Shown: positions 43,978 through 53,129, counted from the stretch's first letter. The stretch: DNA of 64,000 bases from Maledivibacter sp. (GCA_025210375.1 JAOASB010000026.1:29516-93515); one strand, 5' to 3'. Program-made: numbers and translations. The notes: a model not told the origin generated them from the letters alone.

Positions 43978-45273
43978 ATGTTGTTTAATGATAAAAATGA
44001 GACTATTAATGAAATTGAGCAAAGAGCCATATTAGTGGGAATAAATTTTGGTAGGAAAGATGAAATACCTATTGAAGAATCAATGGAGGAACTTAAAGAA
44101 CTAAGTAGGGCCGCCGGTGCAGAGGTTGTAGATATGGTCATCCAAAACAAAGCAAAGGTTGATTCTGCATATTTTATAGGTAAAGGAAAAGCTGAAGAAA
44201 TAAAAATGATGTGTACCGCATTTGACGCTAATACCGTTATTTTTAATGATGAATTGTCAGCTTCTCAGATTAGAAATCTAGAGGCAATCCTTGAGGTGTC
44301 AATTATTGATAGAACAACTCTAATATTAGATATTTTTGCTAGAAGGGCTGAAACTAGGGAAGCAAAGCTTCAGGTAGAAATAGCTCAATTAAGATATAGA
44401 CTTCCGAGACTGGTGGGCTTAGGAAGATCACTATCAAGGACTGGAGCAGGTATAGGAACTAGGGGGCCAGGGGAACAAAAGTTGGAGCTAGATAGAAGAA
44501 GAATTTTAGATAGAATAAGTGATATAAAAAAGCAAATAGAAGAAGTTAAAAAAAATAGGGAAGTACAAAGGGCAAAAAGAAACAAGAGCCATGTGCCTGT
44601 GGTTTCCCTTGTGGGGTATACCAATGCAGGTAAGTCTACCCTTATGAACAAATTACTTGATTTAAGTATAGGGGAATCAGAAAGTAAAAAGGTTTATTCA
44701 GAGGATATGTTGTTTGCTACATTAGATACCTTCCATAGAAGGATAGTTTTAGATGATAAAAAGGAGTTTGTTTTAACAGATACAGTTGGTTTTGTAAGTA
44801 AATTGCCCCATCATCTTGTTAAGGCATTTAAAGCAACCCTTGAGGAGGTCGTGGAGGCGGATTTGTTAATCCATGTTGTCGATTCCTCCAATGATAATTA
44901 TGAGATGCAGATGAATGTAACGAATGAAGTTTTAAAGGATTTGAATACTTTAAATAATCCGATGATTTACGCTTTTAATAAATGTGATAAAGATATTAAT
45001 GATACATTAGGAAAATCTAAGGATGCAGTTTTCATATCTGCTTTAACAGGTTATGGTATTGAAGAGCTTATAAAGTCAATAAAAAAACATGTGTTTAAGG
45101 ATATGATAAATTGTAAAATGCTCATTCCCTATGAAAAGGGACATATATATTCATATTTGCATGAAAAGACAAAGGTGGATAATGTAAAATATGAGGAGAA
45201 GGGAACGTATCTAGAGGCTGAGTTGAATGAAGCTGATTACAATAAATACAAATCATACATAATTGGGAATTAG
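43978..45273 (+). CDS. hflX: Ribosome-associated GTPase HflX
   Basis: The 431-residue GTPase splits or rescues stalled ribosomes. The N-terminal HflX domain shows DSAYFIGKGKAEEI and FNDELSASQIRNLE; a coiled linker with SRTGAGIGTRGPGEQKLELD follows, then the G domain with G1 GYTNAGKST near 207, G3 DTVGF near 267 and G4 NKCDKD near 335. A C-terminal extension of about 60 residues is present. It is followed after 30 bp by a HEAT-repeat gene. Confidence 0.96.
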   Translation: MLFNDKNETINEIEQRAILVGINFGRKDEIPIEESMEELKELSRAAGAEVVDMVIQNKAKVDSAYFIGKGKAEEIKMMCTAFDANTVIFNDELSASQIRNLEAILEVSIIDRTTLILDIFARRAETREAKLQVEIAQLRYRLPRLVGLGRSLSRTGAGIGTRGPGEQKLELDRRRILDRISDIKKQIEEVKKNREVQRAKRNKSHVPVVSLVGYTNAGKSTLMNKLLDLSIGESESKKVYSEDMLFATLDTFHRRIVLDDKKEFVLTDTVGFVSKLPHHLVKAFKATLEEVVEADLLIHVVDSSNDNYEMQMNVTNEVLKDLNTLNNPMIYAFNKCDKDINDTLGKSKDAVFISALTGYGIEELIKSIKKHVFKDMINCKMLIPYEKGHIYSYLHEKTKVDNVKYEEKGTYLEAELNEADYNKYKSYIIGN

Positions 45274-45303
45274 AAAATATATAGGAAAGGTGATAAAAAT
45301 ACC

Positions 45304-45972
45304 GTGGGTACTTCAAAAATGTCATGGGATGATGCCCAAAAATTTGATGATTGTATAATAACATATATGTTATATAGGGAAGGAAAAACAATAGAAATCA
45401 TAGGCAGGATTAGAAATATTTCCAGGGAAAAAGTAGAAAAGGATATAATTGATGCTAAGATTAAACTGAGGACCATTCAATCTGATAAGAATGAAAAAGG
45501 TTTACTAGACAAGGTATTGGAGCTTACTAAGGAAGAACGTTTGAGATGTATTCAAGAAAAGCCAAGGGAAGAATTAGAGAATTTCATGGAGCAAATTAGG
45601 AAAGAATATGGCTCCATAAAAAACCCAGAGGATAAAGCTGCATTGATATGGCTGATTGGTGAAATTAAGGATGTTAGCTTAATAGGATTATTGTCTAAAG
45701 ATATACTGCATAACAATGGTAATGTTAGAAGGATGGTTTGTTCTGCCCTTGGCAAAATAGGAAGTGAAAAAGCTTTACCAATACTACATAAGGCATTGAG
45801 TGATGACAAACCACAGGTTAGGCAGTATGCGGCTAAAGCCCTTAGGCATATAGGAAATAAAGCTTCACTACATATGCTTAATGAAGCCATAAAGAAAAAT
45901 CATGAGAAAGATTACGTGAAGAGGGCATATTTACAATCAATAGAGAATATAAATTTGAGATTAACTAAGTAA
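45304..45972 (+). CDS. HEAT-repeat protein
   Basis: The 222-residue protein starts with a helical domain that looks DNA-binding (MSWDDAQKFDDCIITYMLYR, then GKTIEIIGRIRNISREKVEK) and ends with PBS/HEAT repeats (NGNVRRMVCSALGKIGSEKA and KPQVRQYAAKALRHIGNKAS). The start GTG at 45304 has AGGAAAGG upstream; an in-frame ATG at 45319 is the alternative. It probably binds a partner protein through the repeats; no enzyme motif is visible. Its last 12 bases overlap the convergent DUF3189 gene. Confidence 0.82.
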   Translation: MGTSKMSWDDAQKFDDCIITYMLYREGKTIEIIGRIRNISREKVEKDIIDAKIKLRTIQSDKNEKGLLDKVLELTKEERLRCIQEKPREELENFMEQIRKEYGSIKNPEDKAALIWLIGEIKDVSLIGLLSKDILHNNGNVRRMVCSALGKIGSEKALPILHKALSDDKPQVRQYAAKALRHIGNKASLHMLNEAIKKNHEKDYVKRAYLQSIENINLRLTK

Positions 45973-46416
45973 ACTTCTTGTGTTTTTTACTATATTGGCA
46001 ATATCATTGTAGGAATAAAGCGTTCCCTTTGCAACCATGGGTCTACCTATTTTAGTAAACTTCATGCCTCTAGATAAATATCCTCCCAATTTCATGAAGC
46101 CATTTACACATGGTTGTGTATTAATAAGCATCAGTTGGTCTTGGGATTGATTGAAGATTTTCCATGTATCTAAGACTACTGGTAAAATAAGATGGGGTAA
46201 ATATTTTCTGCTAAGGGTATATATACTATTACCCTTATCATCTGTTCCTCTATTAATTAATTTGCCTCGATCCTTTTCTTCCAATTCATCATAAAAAGGA
46301 ACACTTATTAGATCATGGTAACTAGGCTTATAATCTATGGGAAGCATTCCCAGATGAATAGCGGCAGCTGTGGATGAAGAATGACATCCTGTGACACAAT
46401 GATAAACAATATGCAT
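45961..46416 (-). CDS. DUF3189 family protein
   Basis: The 151-residue protein begins MHIVYHCVTGCHSSSTAAAI, which matches the DUF3189 start with an HCxxG/H-S pattern, and has LPVVLDTWKIFNQSQDQLML and GGYLSRGMKFTKIGRPMVAK later. The family is common in spore-forming Firmicutes; its function is unknown. AGGAGTGAGG precedes the ATG. It overlaps the HEAT-repeat gene tail to tail. Confidence 0.82.
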   Translation of the reverse strand: MHIVYHCVTGCHSSSTAAAIHLGMLPIDYKPSYHDLISVPFYDELEEKDRGKLINRGTDDKGNSIYTLSRKYLPHLILPVVLDTWKIFNQSQDQLMLINTQPCVNGFMKLGGYLSRGMKFTKIGRPMVAKGTLYSYNDIANIVKNTRSLLS

Positions 46417-46449
46417 TTAACCTCACTCCTGTAAGCATTAGATTTTATA

Positions 46450-46497
46450 TATAGGGTTTTCATAGTATAAGTTAAAGTCTATACTAAAATCCCTATA
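46450..46497. repeat. Family A element, internally deleted copy (48 bp)
   Basis: It joins a left end TATAGGGTTTTCATAGTATAA to a right end GTTAAAGTCTATACTAAAAT-CCCTATA, with the middle 56 bases missing. It lies 3 bp before full copy 5. Confidence 0.75.
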
Positions 46498-46500
46498 TAA

Positions 46501-46604
46501 TATAGATTTCCCAAAGTTAAACTTAATTTATACATCTCAGGATATCCGATGTTTCTAGGGATTTTTGATGTGTATAAATTAAGATTTACTTGGAACTCTC
46601 TGTA
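46501..46604. repeat. Family A inverted-repeat element, copy 5
   Basis: The element is 104 bp from TATAGATTTCCC to GGAACTCTCTGTA, adjacent to the deleted copy and upstream of yigZ. Confidence 0.85.
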
Positions 46605-46652
46605 CATGGGGGTTTAAGTATAAATTTAAATATTAGATTGGCGGGTGAATTT

Positions 46653-47303
46653 ATGGCTAAGGATTACAAGACGTTACTCCAGTATGCACAGGCGGAGGAA
46701 ATAATAAATAAGTCTAAATTTATTGGATATACAAAACCTGTGAACACTGAACAAGAGGCTATAGAATTTATTGAAAAAATAAAAAAACAGCATTGGAATG
46801 CAACTCATAATGTACCGGTTTATGTAATTGGAGAAAATAATGAAATACAAAGATATAGTGATGATGGTGAGCCCTCTGGAACTGCTGGAGTACCTATATT
46901 GGAAATGCTAAAAAAAGAAGAAATAAAGAATGTTGTTATGGTTGTGACAAGGTATTTTGGAGGAATAAAGCTGGGAACCGGTGGACTAGTGAGAGCATAT
47001 ACTAGTGCTGCTAAACTGGCGATAAAGGATGCCAAGGTAGTTAAAAAGGCCATAAATGATGTGTATTTATTTAGAATAGACTATACATTGCATGGCAAGA
47101 TTCAAAATGAACTAATGAATGGGGAATATAGTATAAAGGATACGGTGTATGATGATAAAGTAAATATCTACGTTTATTGTAGCCCCTCTGAAAGTGAGAA
47201 GCTTGTCAACAAAATCACTGATATAAGCAGTGGAACAGCAATGATAGAAGAAAAGGATCAAGTCTATCTAACCATATATGACGGAAAGGTTATTGAGGAT
47301 TAA
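46653..47303 (+). CDS. yigZ: YigZ/IMPACT family protein
   Basis: The 216-residue protein has the UPF0029/IMPACT N-terminal domain (KSKFIGYTKPVNTEQEAIEF, HWNATHNVPVYVIG, RYSDDGEPSGTAGVPILEML, VTRYFGGIKLGTGGLVRAY) and the YigZ C-terminal domain. Eukaryotic IMPACT regulates the kinase GCN2; the bacterial role is not well established. The ATG at 46653 is near GCGGGTGA; a longer frame from 46590 runs through a family A element and is unlikely to be used. Confidence 0.92.
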   Translation: MAKDYKTLLQYAQAEEIINKSKFIGYTKPVNTEQEAIEFIEKIKKQHWNATHNVPVYVIGENNEIQRYSDDGEPSGTAGVPILEMLKKEEIKNVVMVVTRYFGGIKLGTGGLVRAYTSAAKLAIKDAKVVKKAINDVYLFRIDYTLHGKIQNELMNGEYSIKDTVYDDKVNIYVYCSPSESEKLVNKITDISSGTAMIEEKDQVYLTIYDGKVIED

Positions 47304-47420
47304 AAGGTTACTGATTTTTCTATATACCTTAACTCGATAATTTATCTTTTGAATCCGCCTTAAATGGGTATAATTTTAAATAGGAAGACATGTCTTTATA
47401 AAATACTGGAGGGAAAGTAA

Positions 47421-47813
47421 ATGGATAATATAGAAAAAGTAAAAGAAGAAATGTTAGGGAAAAAGGTCTGGGCCGTTGTTGGGGCAACTCCAGATGAATC
47501 AAAGTTTGGATATAAGATATTCAAAAAGCTTAAGTCCAGAGGATACGAGGTCTATGGTATAAATCCCAAATATGAAGAGCTTGAGGGTGAAAAGCTTTAT
47601 AAAAGCATTTCAGAGCTGCCAGTTAAACCAGATTGTGTAGATATGGTGGTTTCACCTAAAATAAGTAAACCAATGGTTGAAGAAATTGCTGATAATGGAA
47701 TAAAATATGTGTGGTTTCAACCGGGTACCTTCGATGCAGAAACTATTGATTTGGCGGAAGCAAAGGATTTAAAATATGTTTATTATGATTGTGTATTGGT
47801 TGCATTAGGATAA
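47421..47813 (+). CDS. CoA-binding (YccU-type) protein
   Basis: The 130-residue protein is a small Rossmann CoA-binding domain of the YccU type: VWAVVGATPDESKFGYKIF, YEVYGINPKYEEL, VDMVVSPKIS and the end FQPGTFDAETIDLAE. It may sense or bind acyl-CoA. The ATG follows GGAGGGAAAGTAA. It is followed immediately by a terminator. Confidence 0.9.
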   Translation: MDNIEKVKEEMLGKKVWAVVGATPDESKFGYKIFKKLKSRGYEVYGINPKYEELEGEKLYKSISELPVKPDCVDMVVSPKISKPMVEEIADNGIKYVWFQPGTFDAETIDLAEAKDLKYVYYDCVLVALG

Positions 47814-47816
47814 AGG

Positions 47817-47850
47817 GCAAAAGACCATGTTATTTATGTGGTCTTTTATT
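47817..47850. terminator. Terminator between CoA-binding and TSUP genes
   Basis: AAAAGACCATG-TTATTT-ATGTGGTCTTTT, T-rich on both sides, serving convergent genes. Confidence 0.85.
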
Positions 47851-48204
47851 TTTATCTTTATCTTTATAAAAAAATTGATATATCGCCATTATAAATAGAA
47901 ATATTCCAAAGATCCTTTTTAATAGATTAGAGGGAAGCTTGACCGCTAGCTTGGCCCCAAAATAAGCACCGATAATCCCCGTTAGAGTTAATGGTATCCA
48001 GATTTTCTTTTCTATATTTTTGTTCTTTATATGGGTGATTACAGCAATCAAAGCTATTGGAATATAGGTAAAAAGGTTTACGCTTTGTGCCTGTTGTTGC
48101 GTTAAACTTGTGAATAATATTAAAGCGGGTATAAGTATGGTTCCCCCGCCGATACCCATTCCACTGATGATGCCAGAGAAAAAGCCAATTATGGAAAAGA
48201 ACAT
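47830..48204 (-). CDS. Half-length TSUP (TauE/SafE) membrane protein, downstream half
   Basis: The 124-residue protein has four membrane helices and one TSUP repeat unit (FFSGIISGMGIGGGTILIPA near 8-27, QQQAQSVNLFTYIPIALIAV). Full TSUP carriers are about 250 residues with two such units, so this is half a carrier. It starts directly after the stop of the preceding half gene, and the two together give one complete transporter. The end overlaps the terminator hairpin. Substrate unknown; sulphite, sulphonates or other organic anions are usual. Confidence 0.85.
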   Translation of the reverse strand: MFFSIIGFFSGIISGMGIGGGTILIPALILFTSLTQQQAQSVNLFTYIPIALIAVITHIKNKNIEKKIWIPLTLTGIIGAYFGAKLAVKLPSNLLKRIFGIFLFIMAIYQFFYKDKDKNKRPHK

Positions 48205-48561
48205 TTAGAACACCATCCTAAAGGCTGCTATCATCATAAAAATAGCAAATATTTTTCTTAAAATTCTATTAGGAATTTTATTAAGAAGTCTAGCACCTAC
48301 ATATCCCCCTAATACACCTCCAGCAACCACTTTAAAAGTGACATTATATGAAACTATGCCGGATTTCAAATAAATATAAGTACTCACAATTGTTAAGGGG
48401 AGAATTATTGAAATAGCTGTAGCATGTGCTTTATGTTCTTCCATTCCTAATAGAAATATCATTCCAGGGACCAATATAGTTCCACCCCCCGAACCAAATA
48501 GGCCATTTGTCAAACCAGTGAATATCCCTAAAATACTAATTTTGAATATATTAATTTTCAT
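48205..48561 (-). CDS. Half-length TSUP (TauE/SafE) membrane protein, upstream half
   Basis: The 118-residue protein has the first TSUP repeat (GIFTGLTNGLFGSGGGTILV near 11-30, EHKAHATAISIILPLTIVST) and four helices. The ATG at 48561 is preceded by GAGG; the one at 48570 abuts the site and is less likely. It is transcribed together with the second half at 47830-48204. Both halves keep clean frames and separate starts, so this is an organised two-gene transporter and not a recent frameshift. Confidence 0.85.
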   Translation of the reverse strand: MKINIFKISILGIFTGLTNGLFGSGGGTILVPGMIFLLGMEEHKAHATAISIILPLTIVSTYIYLKSGIVSYNVTFKVVAGGVLGGYVGARLLNKIPNRILRKIFAIFMMIAAFRMVF

Positions 48562-48576
48562 AAAGACCATCCTCGC

Positions 48577-48680
48577 TATAGAGAGTTTAGGGTAAATCTT
48601 AATCTATACATATCTAAATATCCGATGTTTCTGGGGAGTTTTGAGATGTATAAATTGAAGTTTTGACTGGAATCTCTATA
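48577..48680. repeat. Family A inverted-repeat element, copy 6
   Basis: The element is 104 bp from TATAGAGAGTTTAGGG to TGGAATCTCTATA. It sits between the divergent TSUP and cysK genes and may influence both promoters. Confidence 0.85.
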
Positions 48681-48796
48681 TACCATATATATTTAAAGTA
48701 TCTATATTAATTTAACCCTTTTATAAGGCTTAGATACATAAAATAGTATTAGATGCAAATATATATTATAGGGATTAAAGTTCAACTATGTGGCTA

Positions 48797-48825
48797 TTGA
48801 CATAAAATTAAATATGGAATAAAAT
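48797..48825 (+). promoter_or_regulatory. Predicted cysK promoter
   Basis: TTGACA at 48797 and TAAAAT at 48820 are separated by 17 bases, 50 bp before the gene. No T-box or SAM-riboswitch motif is obvious in the leader. Confidence 0.75.
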
Positions 48826-48874
48826 AAAACCATAAAAACCGATATGAATACTATGGATTGAGGAGGCCTCAAAA

Positions 48875-49801
48875 ATGAAAGTAGCAAATAGTATCATGGA
48901 ACTAATAGGAAATACACCTATCGTAAGATTAAATAAACTAAAACCCGAAAATGGTGCAGATATTTATTTGAAGCTGGAGTTTTACAATCCAGGCAGTAGT
49001 ATAAAGGACAGAATCGCTGCTAGTATGATTAAAGCTGCTGAAAGGGATAGTTACCTAAAAGAAGGAGGAACAATAGTAGAGCCTACTAGTGGGAATACGG
49101 GTATAGGGCTAGCCATGATTGGAGCAGCTAAGGGATATAATGTTATTTTGGTTATGCCGGATACTATGAGTGTTGAGAGAAGAAAGCTTTTAAGGGCTTT
49201 TGGAGCCGAGATAGTCTTAACAGAAGGTGCTAAGGGAATGAAGGGAGCCATCGATAAAGCAGAAGAAATTGTTAAGGAAAATCCATCCTATTTTATGCCC
49301 CAGCAATTCAAGAATAAAGCAAATCCAGAGGCCCATAGAAAAAGTACTGCTTTAGAAATACTTGACCAAATGGATGATGATTTCGATATGTTTATAGCAG
49401 GGGTAGGTACGGGTGGCACTATTACTGGTATTGGCGAAGTCATAAAAAGTAAATTAGATAAGGTCAAGGTTGTAGCTATTGAGCCTGAAAACTCCCCTGT
49501 ATTATCCGGAGGAAGACCAGGCCCCCACAAAATACAAGGAATCGGAGCCGGCTTTATACCAGATATCTTAAATACGGATATAATTGATGAAATATACAGA
49601 GTAGAGGATGAGAATGCATTAGAAACAGCTAGGAAAGTAGCTTTAGAGGAAGGAATTCTAGTAGGTATTTCATCGGGAGCAGCTGTATATGCAGCAATAG
49701 AAAAATCAAAGATATTAGGAAAGGGCAAAAAGATAGTTGTTATAATTCCAAGCTATGGTGAACGATATTTATCCGTTAGCAACTTTTATCCAGAAGAATA
49801 A
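48875..49801 (+). CDS. cysK: Cysteine synthase A (O-acetylserine sulfhydrylase)
   Basis: The 308-residue PLP enzyme makes cysteine from O-acetylserine and sulphide. Motifs: [11 protein letters not shown] with the PLP lysine K44, [19 protein letters not shown] near 70-88 (phosphate and substrate loop), [15 protein letters not shown] near 175-190 and SSGAAVYAA near 268. GAGGAGG precedes the ATG. The standalone gene has its own promoter and terminator. It could equally be an OASS-B type, but the length and motifs fit CysK. Confidence 0.95.
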   Translation: MKVANSIMELIGNTPIVRLNKLKPENGADIYLKLEFYNPGSSIKDRIAASMIKAAERDSYLKEGGTIVEPTSGNTGIGLAMIGAAKGYNVILVMPDTMSVERRKLLRAFGAEIVLTEGAKGMKGAIDKAEEIVKENPSYFMPQQFKNKANPEAHRKSTALEILDQMDDDFDMFIAGVGTGGTITGIGEVIKSKLDKVKVVAIEPENSPVLSGGRPGPHKIQGIGAGFIPDILNTDIIDEIYRVEDENALETARKVALEEGILVGISSGAAVYAAIEKSKILGKGKKIVVIIPSYGERYLSVSNFYPEE

Positions 49802-49832
49802 ATAAAGTAATATTTTTTATTATAATCGTATC

Positions 49833-49859
49833 AAAAGGTCGCTAAGGCGATCTTTTTTG
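49833..49859 (+). terminator. cysK terminator
   Basis: AAAGGTCGC-TAAG-GCGATCTTTTTT. Confidence 0.9.
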
Positions 49860-49913
49860 CTGTAAGGGACTAATTCAGGTTATCGGTGGACAATAACCCT
49901 TACTTTTGCTGCG

Positions 49914-49952
49914 AGTCGAAAAATGTCGGTAAAAATTACTACAAATGTCGAA
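49914..49952 (+). promoter_or_regulatory. Spo0A-box-like sites upstream of the cohesin exoprotein
   Basis: AGTCGAA at 49914 and TGTCGAA at 49946 are separated by ATGTCGG. TGTCGAA matches the Spo0A recognition core. A TATAAT lies about ten bases further on, followed by the leader. The assignment rests on short matches only. Confidence 0.4.
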
Positions 49953-50003
49953 AAATATAAATTATAATATGTGTAAAATGACATAAATTAAGGAGGACGA
50001 AAG

Positions 50004-51137
50004 ATGAAGAGTAAAAAATCGTGGGTAGTGTTATTGATGGTATGTTTTGTTTTTACTAGTTTAGGAATACAGGCTTTTGCAGTAGAGATTGGTGATAGAC
50101 TGCCGGAGCCAGAAGATGGATGGAGAAGATATGATGATGAAAATTCATTAATAGAATTAGAAGGGAATTGGTTAAGTCAGTCGGCTGGCGGTACGTATAA
50201 TGGGAGTATTTCGTACAATGGAACATTGGATGATAGTTTTAAATTTAGTTTCCATGGTACAAAGTTTCGTATCATTACTTGTTTAAATCACAATAGAAGT
50301 AACAATATTATCGTCAAAGTGGATGGTAGTGTTATTGATAATTATAGTGAATATATTACTAGCGGAGATAAAGGAATTGCCATTGCATATGAAAAAACTG
50401 GTTTATCACAAGATGAACATACAGTTGAGATAATTAATAATACTTTAAGTAGTAACAAATATTTTTCTTTAGACGCCATAGACATAGATGAAGACGGAAA
50501 ATTGATAGAATATAAAGAACCTATTGGGAATTCTATTGTATTGGACATAGAACCAGAAAAAGAGAAAATAAAAGTAAATGAAATAGTAACTGCTAATTTA
50601 GTCATAGATAACATTAGCAAAATATCAGCAGAAGATATACGAATAGATTACGATGAAAAAAAATTAGAGTTCTTAGGATTCGAAGAAGTGGATGGAATGA
50701 AGTTAGTAAAATCCGTTGAAAAAGCAGAAACCGGGGACTTAAGGGTTATAGTAGCAAGTAAAGGTGAAGCAAATATCATAGATTCTAAAAAAATATTGCT
50801 TAAATTAAAATTTAAAGGAATCAAAGTAGGAGACGCTCTTGTGGATATAACAAAGGGTAGAGTAACAGACGGTATTGATATGGAAAAAGACTTAGCCGAT
50901 AAAGAATGTGACCAGGGAACAATCATAATAGAAGCAGTAGCAGATGTCAATAATAGTGGAGAATTTACATTGCTTGACCTAGGTATTGATGCCAGACATT
51001 TTTCTAAAGACCCGGCATCTTCAGAACTAACTAAGTATAACACGGATATCGTTGTAAATGGACAAATAGATGATGAGGATTTGTTAGAAATAGGAAAACT
51101 CATATTAGAAAATTCAAATTATGACTTTAATGAATAA
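50004..51137 (+). CDS. Secreted cohesin- and dockerin-like protein
   Basis: The 377-residue exoprotein has a signal peptide (MKSKKSWVVLLMVCFVFTSL, cut after AFA), an N-terminal beta-sandwich (PEDGWRRYDDENSLIELEGN to LDAIDIDEDGKLIE) that is homologous to the variable domain of the exoprotein at 19385, a cohesin-like domain (about 178-310, SIVLDIEPEKEKIKVNEIVT) and two dockerin-like calcium loops (ADVNNSGEFTLLDLGIDARH and TDIVVNGQIDDEDLLEIGKL). Cohesin and dockerin modules on one short protein could let copies chain together. The ribosome binding site and flanking bases (AAGGAGGACGAAAGATGAAG) are the same as in the yunB cassettes. Confidence 0.85.
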   Translation: MKSKKSWVVLLMVCFVFTSLGIQAFAVEIGDRLPEPEDGWRRYDDENSLIELEGNWLSQSAGGTYNGSISYNGTLDDSFKFSFHGTKFRIITCLNHNRSNNIIVKVDGSVIDNYSEYITSGDKGIAIAYEKTGLSQDEHTVEIINNTLSSNKYFSLDAIDIDEDGKLIEYKEPIGNSIVLDIEPEKEKIKVNEIVTANLVIDNISKISAEDIRIDYDEKKLEFLGFEEVDGMKLVKSVEKAETGDLRVIVASKGEANIIDSKKILLKLKFKGIKVGDALVDITKGRVTDGIDMEKDLADKECDQGTIIIEAVADVNNSGEFTLLDLGIDARHFSKDPASSELTKYNTDIVVNGQIDDEDLLEIGKLILENSNYDFNE

Positions 51138-51185
51138 TCTAAGTTAGATAATATTTAGTATAAGTATACTCTACTTGAGTATGTA

Positions 51186-51224
51186 AATACCCCCTATGAC
51201 AATAACTGTTGTAGGGGGGGATTT
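51186..51224 (+). terminator. Terminator of the cohesin exoprotein gene
   Basis: TACCCCCTATGACA and TGTTGTAGGGGGG flank ATAAC; the following T run is interrupted. Confidence 0.75.
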
Positions 51225-51388
51225 ATTTTATATGGTTATATAATATAGTTAATAGAGTTGCTATTATTTCAACGGACACAATTTTTAAAGAGGTATTTGG
51301 GTAAAACTCGCGGTTGCCTATGGTTAATAAGTTTTTATTATGGTATAATCCGTTAATTATGTTATAATATCTTATTATATAGATAATA

Positions 51389-51549
51389 GGGCAAATTGCA
51401 TAATTGCCTTACTACAAAAACTGTCTACTATATATAGTTTAAGAATCCTCAAGGCTATATCATCAAATATGCTTATATCTTAAGAAATTAAATCAAGGAT
51501 GATATTCGCATATTAGGCCTAGCCAAGTAAGAATTATGCAATTTCCTCA
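51389..51549 (-). repeat. Family B inverted-repeat element, long form, copy 3
   Basis: This is the long form in inverted orientation, from GGGCAAATTGCATAATTGCC to TTATGCAATTTCCTCAA. It ends 40 bp before nadE. Confidence 0.85.
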
Positions 51550-51588
51550 ATAAAGATAAAACTGAATATAAAAACATGAGGTGGTAAA

Positions 51589-52344
51589 ATGAATAGAACT
51601 ATTGATGAAAAAATTAATCGCATAGTTGAGTGGCTTAGGAGCCAAGTTGAAAATTCAGGAACCGATGGGTTGATTGTAGGACTTTCCGGTGGAATTGATT
51701 CCTCCGTAGTAGCCTTTCTTATTAAAAAGGCATTTCCTAAAGATTCTATGGGAGTTATTATGCCCTGTAAAAGTAACGAAAAAGATAAAAATGATGCTAT
51801 AGACGTTGCTGAGGCTGCTGAATTAAGACATATTACTGTGGATTTGACTGACGATCAAGACAATATTTTTGGTAAAGTAACTAATGAGCTTATAAAGGAA
51901 AAACTAGATGCAGATAAAAATAGAAAACTAGCTGATGCAAATCTTAGAGCAAGAATGAGAATGAGTACCCTATATACAGTGGCAAACTCACTTAATTATT
52001 TAGTGGTAGGGACTGATAATGCTGCTGAAGTTTATACTGGATACTTTACTAAATATGGAGATGGAGGAGTGGATATTCTTCCAATAGCTAATCTAACAAA
52101 GAGAGAAGTATATGAATGGGCAAGATATTTAGGGGTACCTCAGACAGTATTAGATAGACCCCCTTCAGCAGGACTTTGGGAAGGCCAAACCGATGAAAAT
52201 GAGATGGGAACTACATACAATATGATAGATGATTTAGTAGAAGGAAAGGAAATACCCCAGAAGCATAGAGATATAATTGAGGGGCTTAATAAAAGAACTG
52301 AGCATAAAAGAAAAATGCCTCCATCACCTCCCAAATATGACTAG
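51589..52344 (+). CDS. nadE: NH3-dependent NAD+ synthetase
   Basis: The 251-residue enzyme makes NAD from deamido-NAD, ATP and ammonia. The ATP-pyrophosphatase loop is GLSGGIDSSVV near 30-40; NLRARMRMSTLYTVANSLNY and GTDNAAEVYTGYFTKYGDGG near 135-165 and the PPSAGLWEGQTDENEMG loop near 185-201 are diagnostic. It lacks the glutaminase domain, so it takes free ammonia. GAGGTGG precedes the ATG. Confidence 0.95.
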   Translation: MNRTIDEKINRIVEWLRSQVENSGTDGLIVGLSGGIDSSVVAFLIKKAFPKDSMGVIMPCKSNEKDKNDAIDVAEAAELRHITVDLTDDQDNIFGKVTNELIKEKLDADKNRKLADANLRARMRMSTLYTVANSLNYLVVGTDNAAEVYTGYFTKYGDGGVDILPIANLTKREVYEWARYLGVPQTVLDRPPSAGLWEGQTDENEMGTTYNMIDDLVEGKEIPQKHRDIIEGLNKRTEHKRKMPPSPPKYD

Positions 52345-52409
52345 AATTTATTGTTGAATGCAGTTTAATATGATAAAATATTTGCAGATGCAAAAAGGGA
52401 GGATTTTTT

Positions 52410-53129
52410 ATGGGTAGAATAGGTACTATAGTTAATAGAAAAAATAAGCAGGATGCTAAGAAAGCAAAAGTATTTACAAAGCTTGGAAGATATATAATGG
52501 TTGCAGCAAGAGAAGGCGGTTCTGATCCTGAATATAACGCAGCATTACAAACTGCTATTGAAAAAGCTAAGGCCGCGAATATGCCTAATGATAATATAGA
52601 TAGAGCCATAAAAAAGGGAGCAGGAGAGCTTGAGGGTGTTATATTTGATGAGTTCACATATGAAGGCTATGGACCAGGTGGAATTGCAGTATTAGTTGAG
52701 ATATTGACTGATAACAAAAATAGAGCTGCTGCCGATGTAAGAAGTTATTTTTCTAAGTGTGATGGAAACTTAGGGGCAAATGGGTGCGTAGCATTCATGT
52801 TTGACCATAAAGGCGTTTTAGTAATTGACAGAACTGATTCAATGGACGAAGAAGAAGTAATGATGCAAGTCCTTGAAGCTGGAGCAGAGGATTTTATGGC
52901 AGAGGAAACTCACTTCGAGATATATACTGAGGTAGGTGACTTTGCTGCCGTTAGAAATGCTCTACAAGCAGACGGCTACGAGTTCTCAATGGCAGAGCTT
53001 AGATATCTTCCACAAACCATGACTGCTCTTACAGATGAAGACCAGATCAAGAAGATGAATAAGCTTATTGATCTTCTTGAGGATTGTGATGATGTACAGA
53101 ACGTTTATACGAATTATGAAGAAATGTAA
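52410..53129 (+). CDS. yebC: YebC/PmpR family protein
   Basis: The 239-residue protein is a YebC/PmpR family member: [20 protein letters not shown] at the start (the common HSKWxNI start is altered), [56 protein letters not shown] and the C-terminal TNYEEM. Family members act as transcriptional regulators or, as reported more recently, help ribosomes at proline runs. GGGAGGA precedes the ATG. It is 65 bp after nadE, perhaps in the same transcript. Confidence 0.93.
   Translation: MGRIGTIVNRKNKQDAKKAKVFTKLGRYIMVAAREGGSDPEYNAALQTAIEKAKAANMPNDNIDRAIKKGAGELEGVIFDEFTYEGYGPGGIAVLVEILTDNKNRAAADVRSYFSKCDGNLGANGCVAFMFDHKGVLVIDRTDSMDEEEVMMQVLEAGAEDFMAEETHFEIYTEVGDFAAVRNALQADGYEFSMAELRYLPQTMTALTDEDQIKKMNKLIDLLEDCDDVQNVYTNYEEM

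Larger units (their letters stand above)
51138..51588. other. Intergenic region with terminator and family B repeat
   Basis: This 451-base stretch contains the exoprotein terminator (51186-51224), an AT-rich part and a family B element (51389-51549). No gene is seen. Confidence 0.65.
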
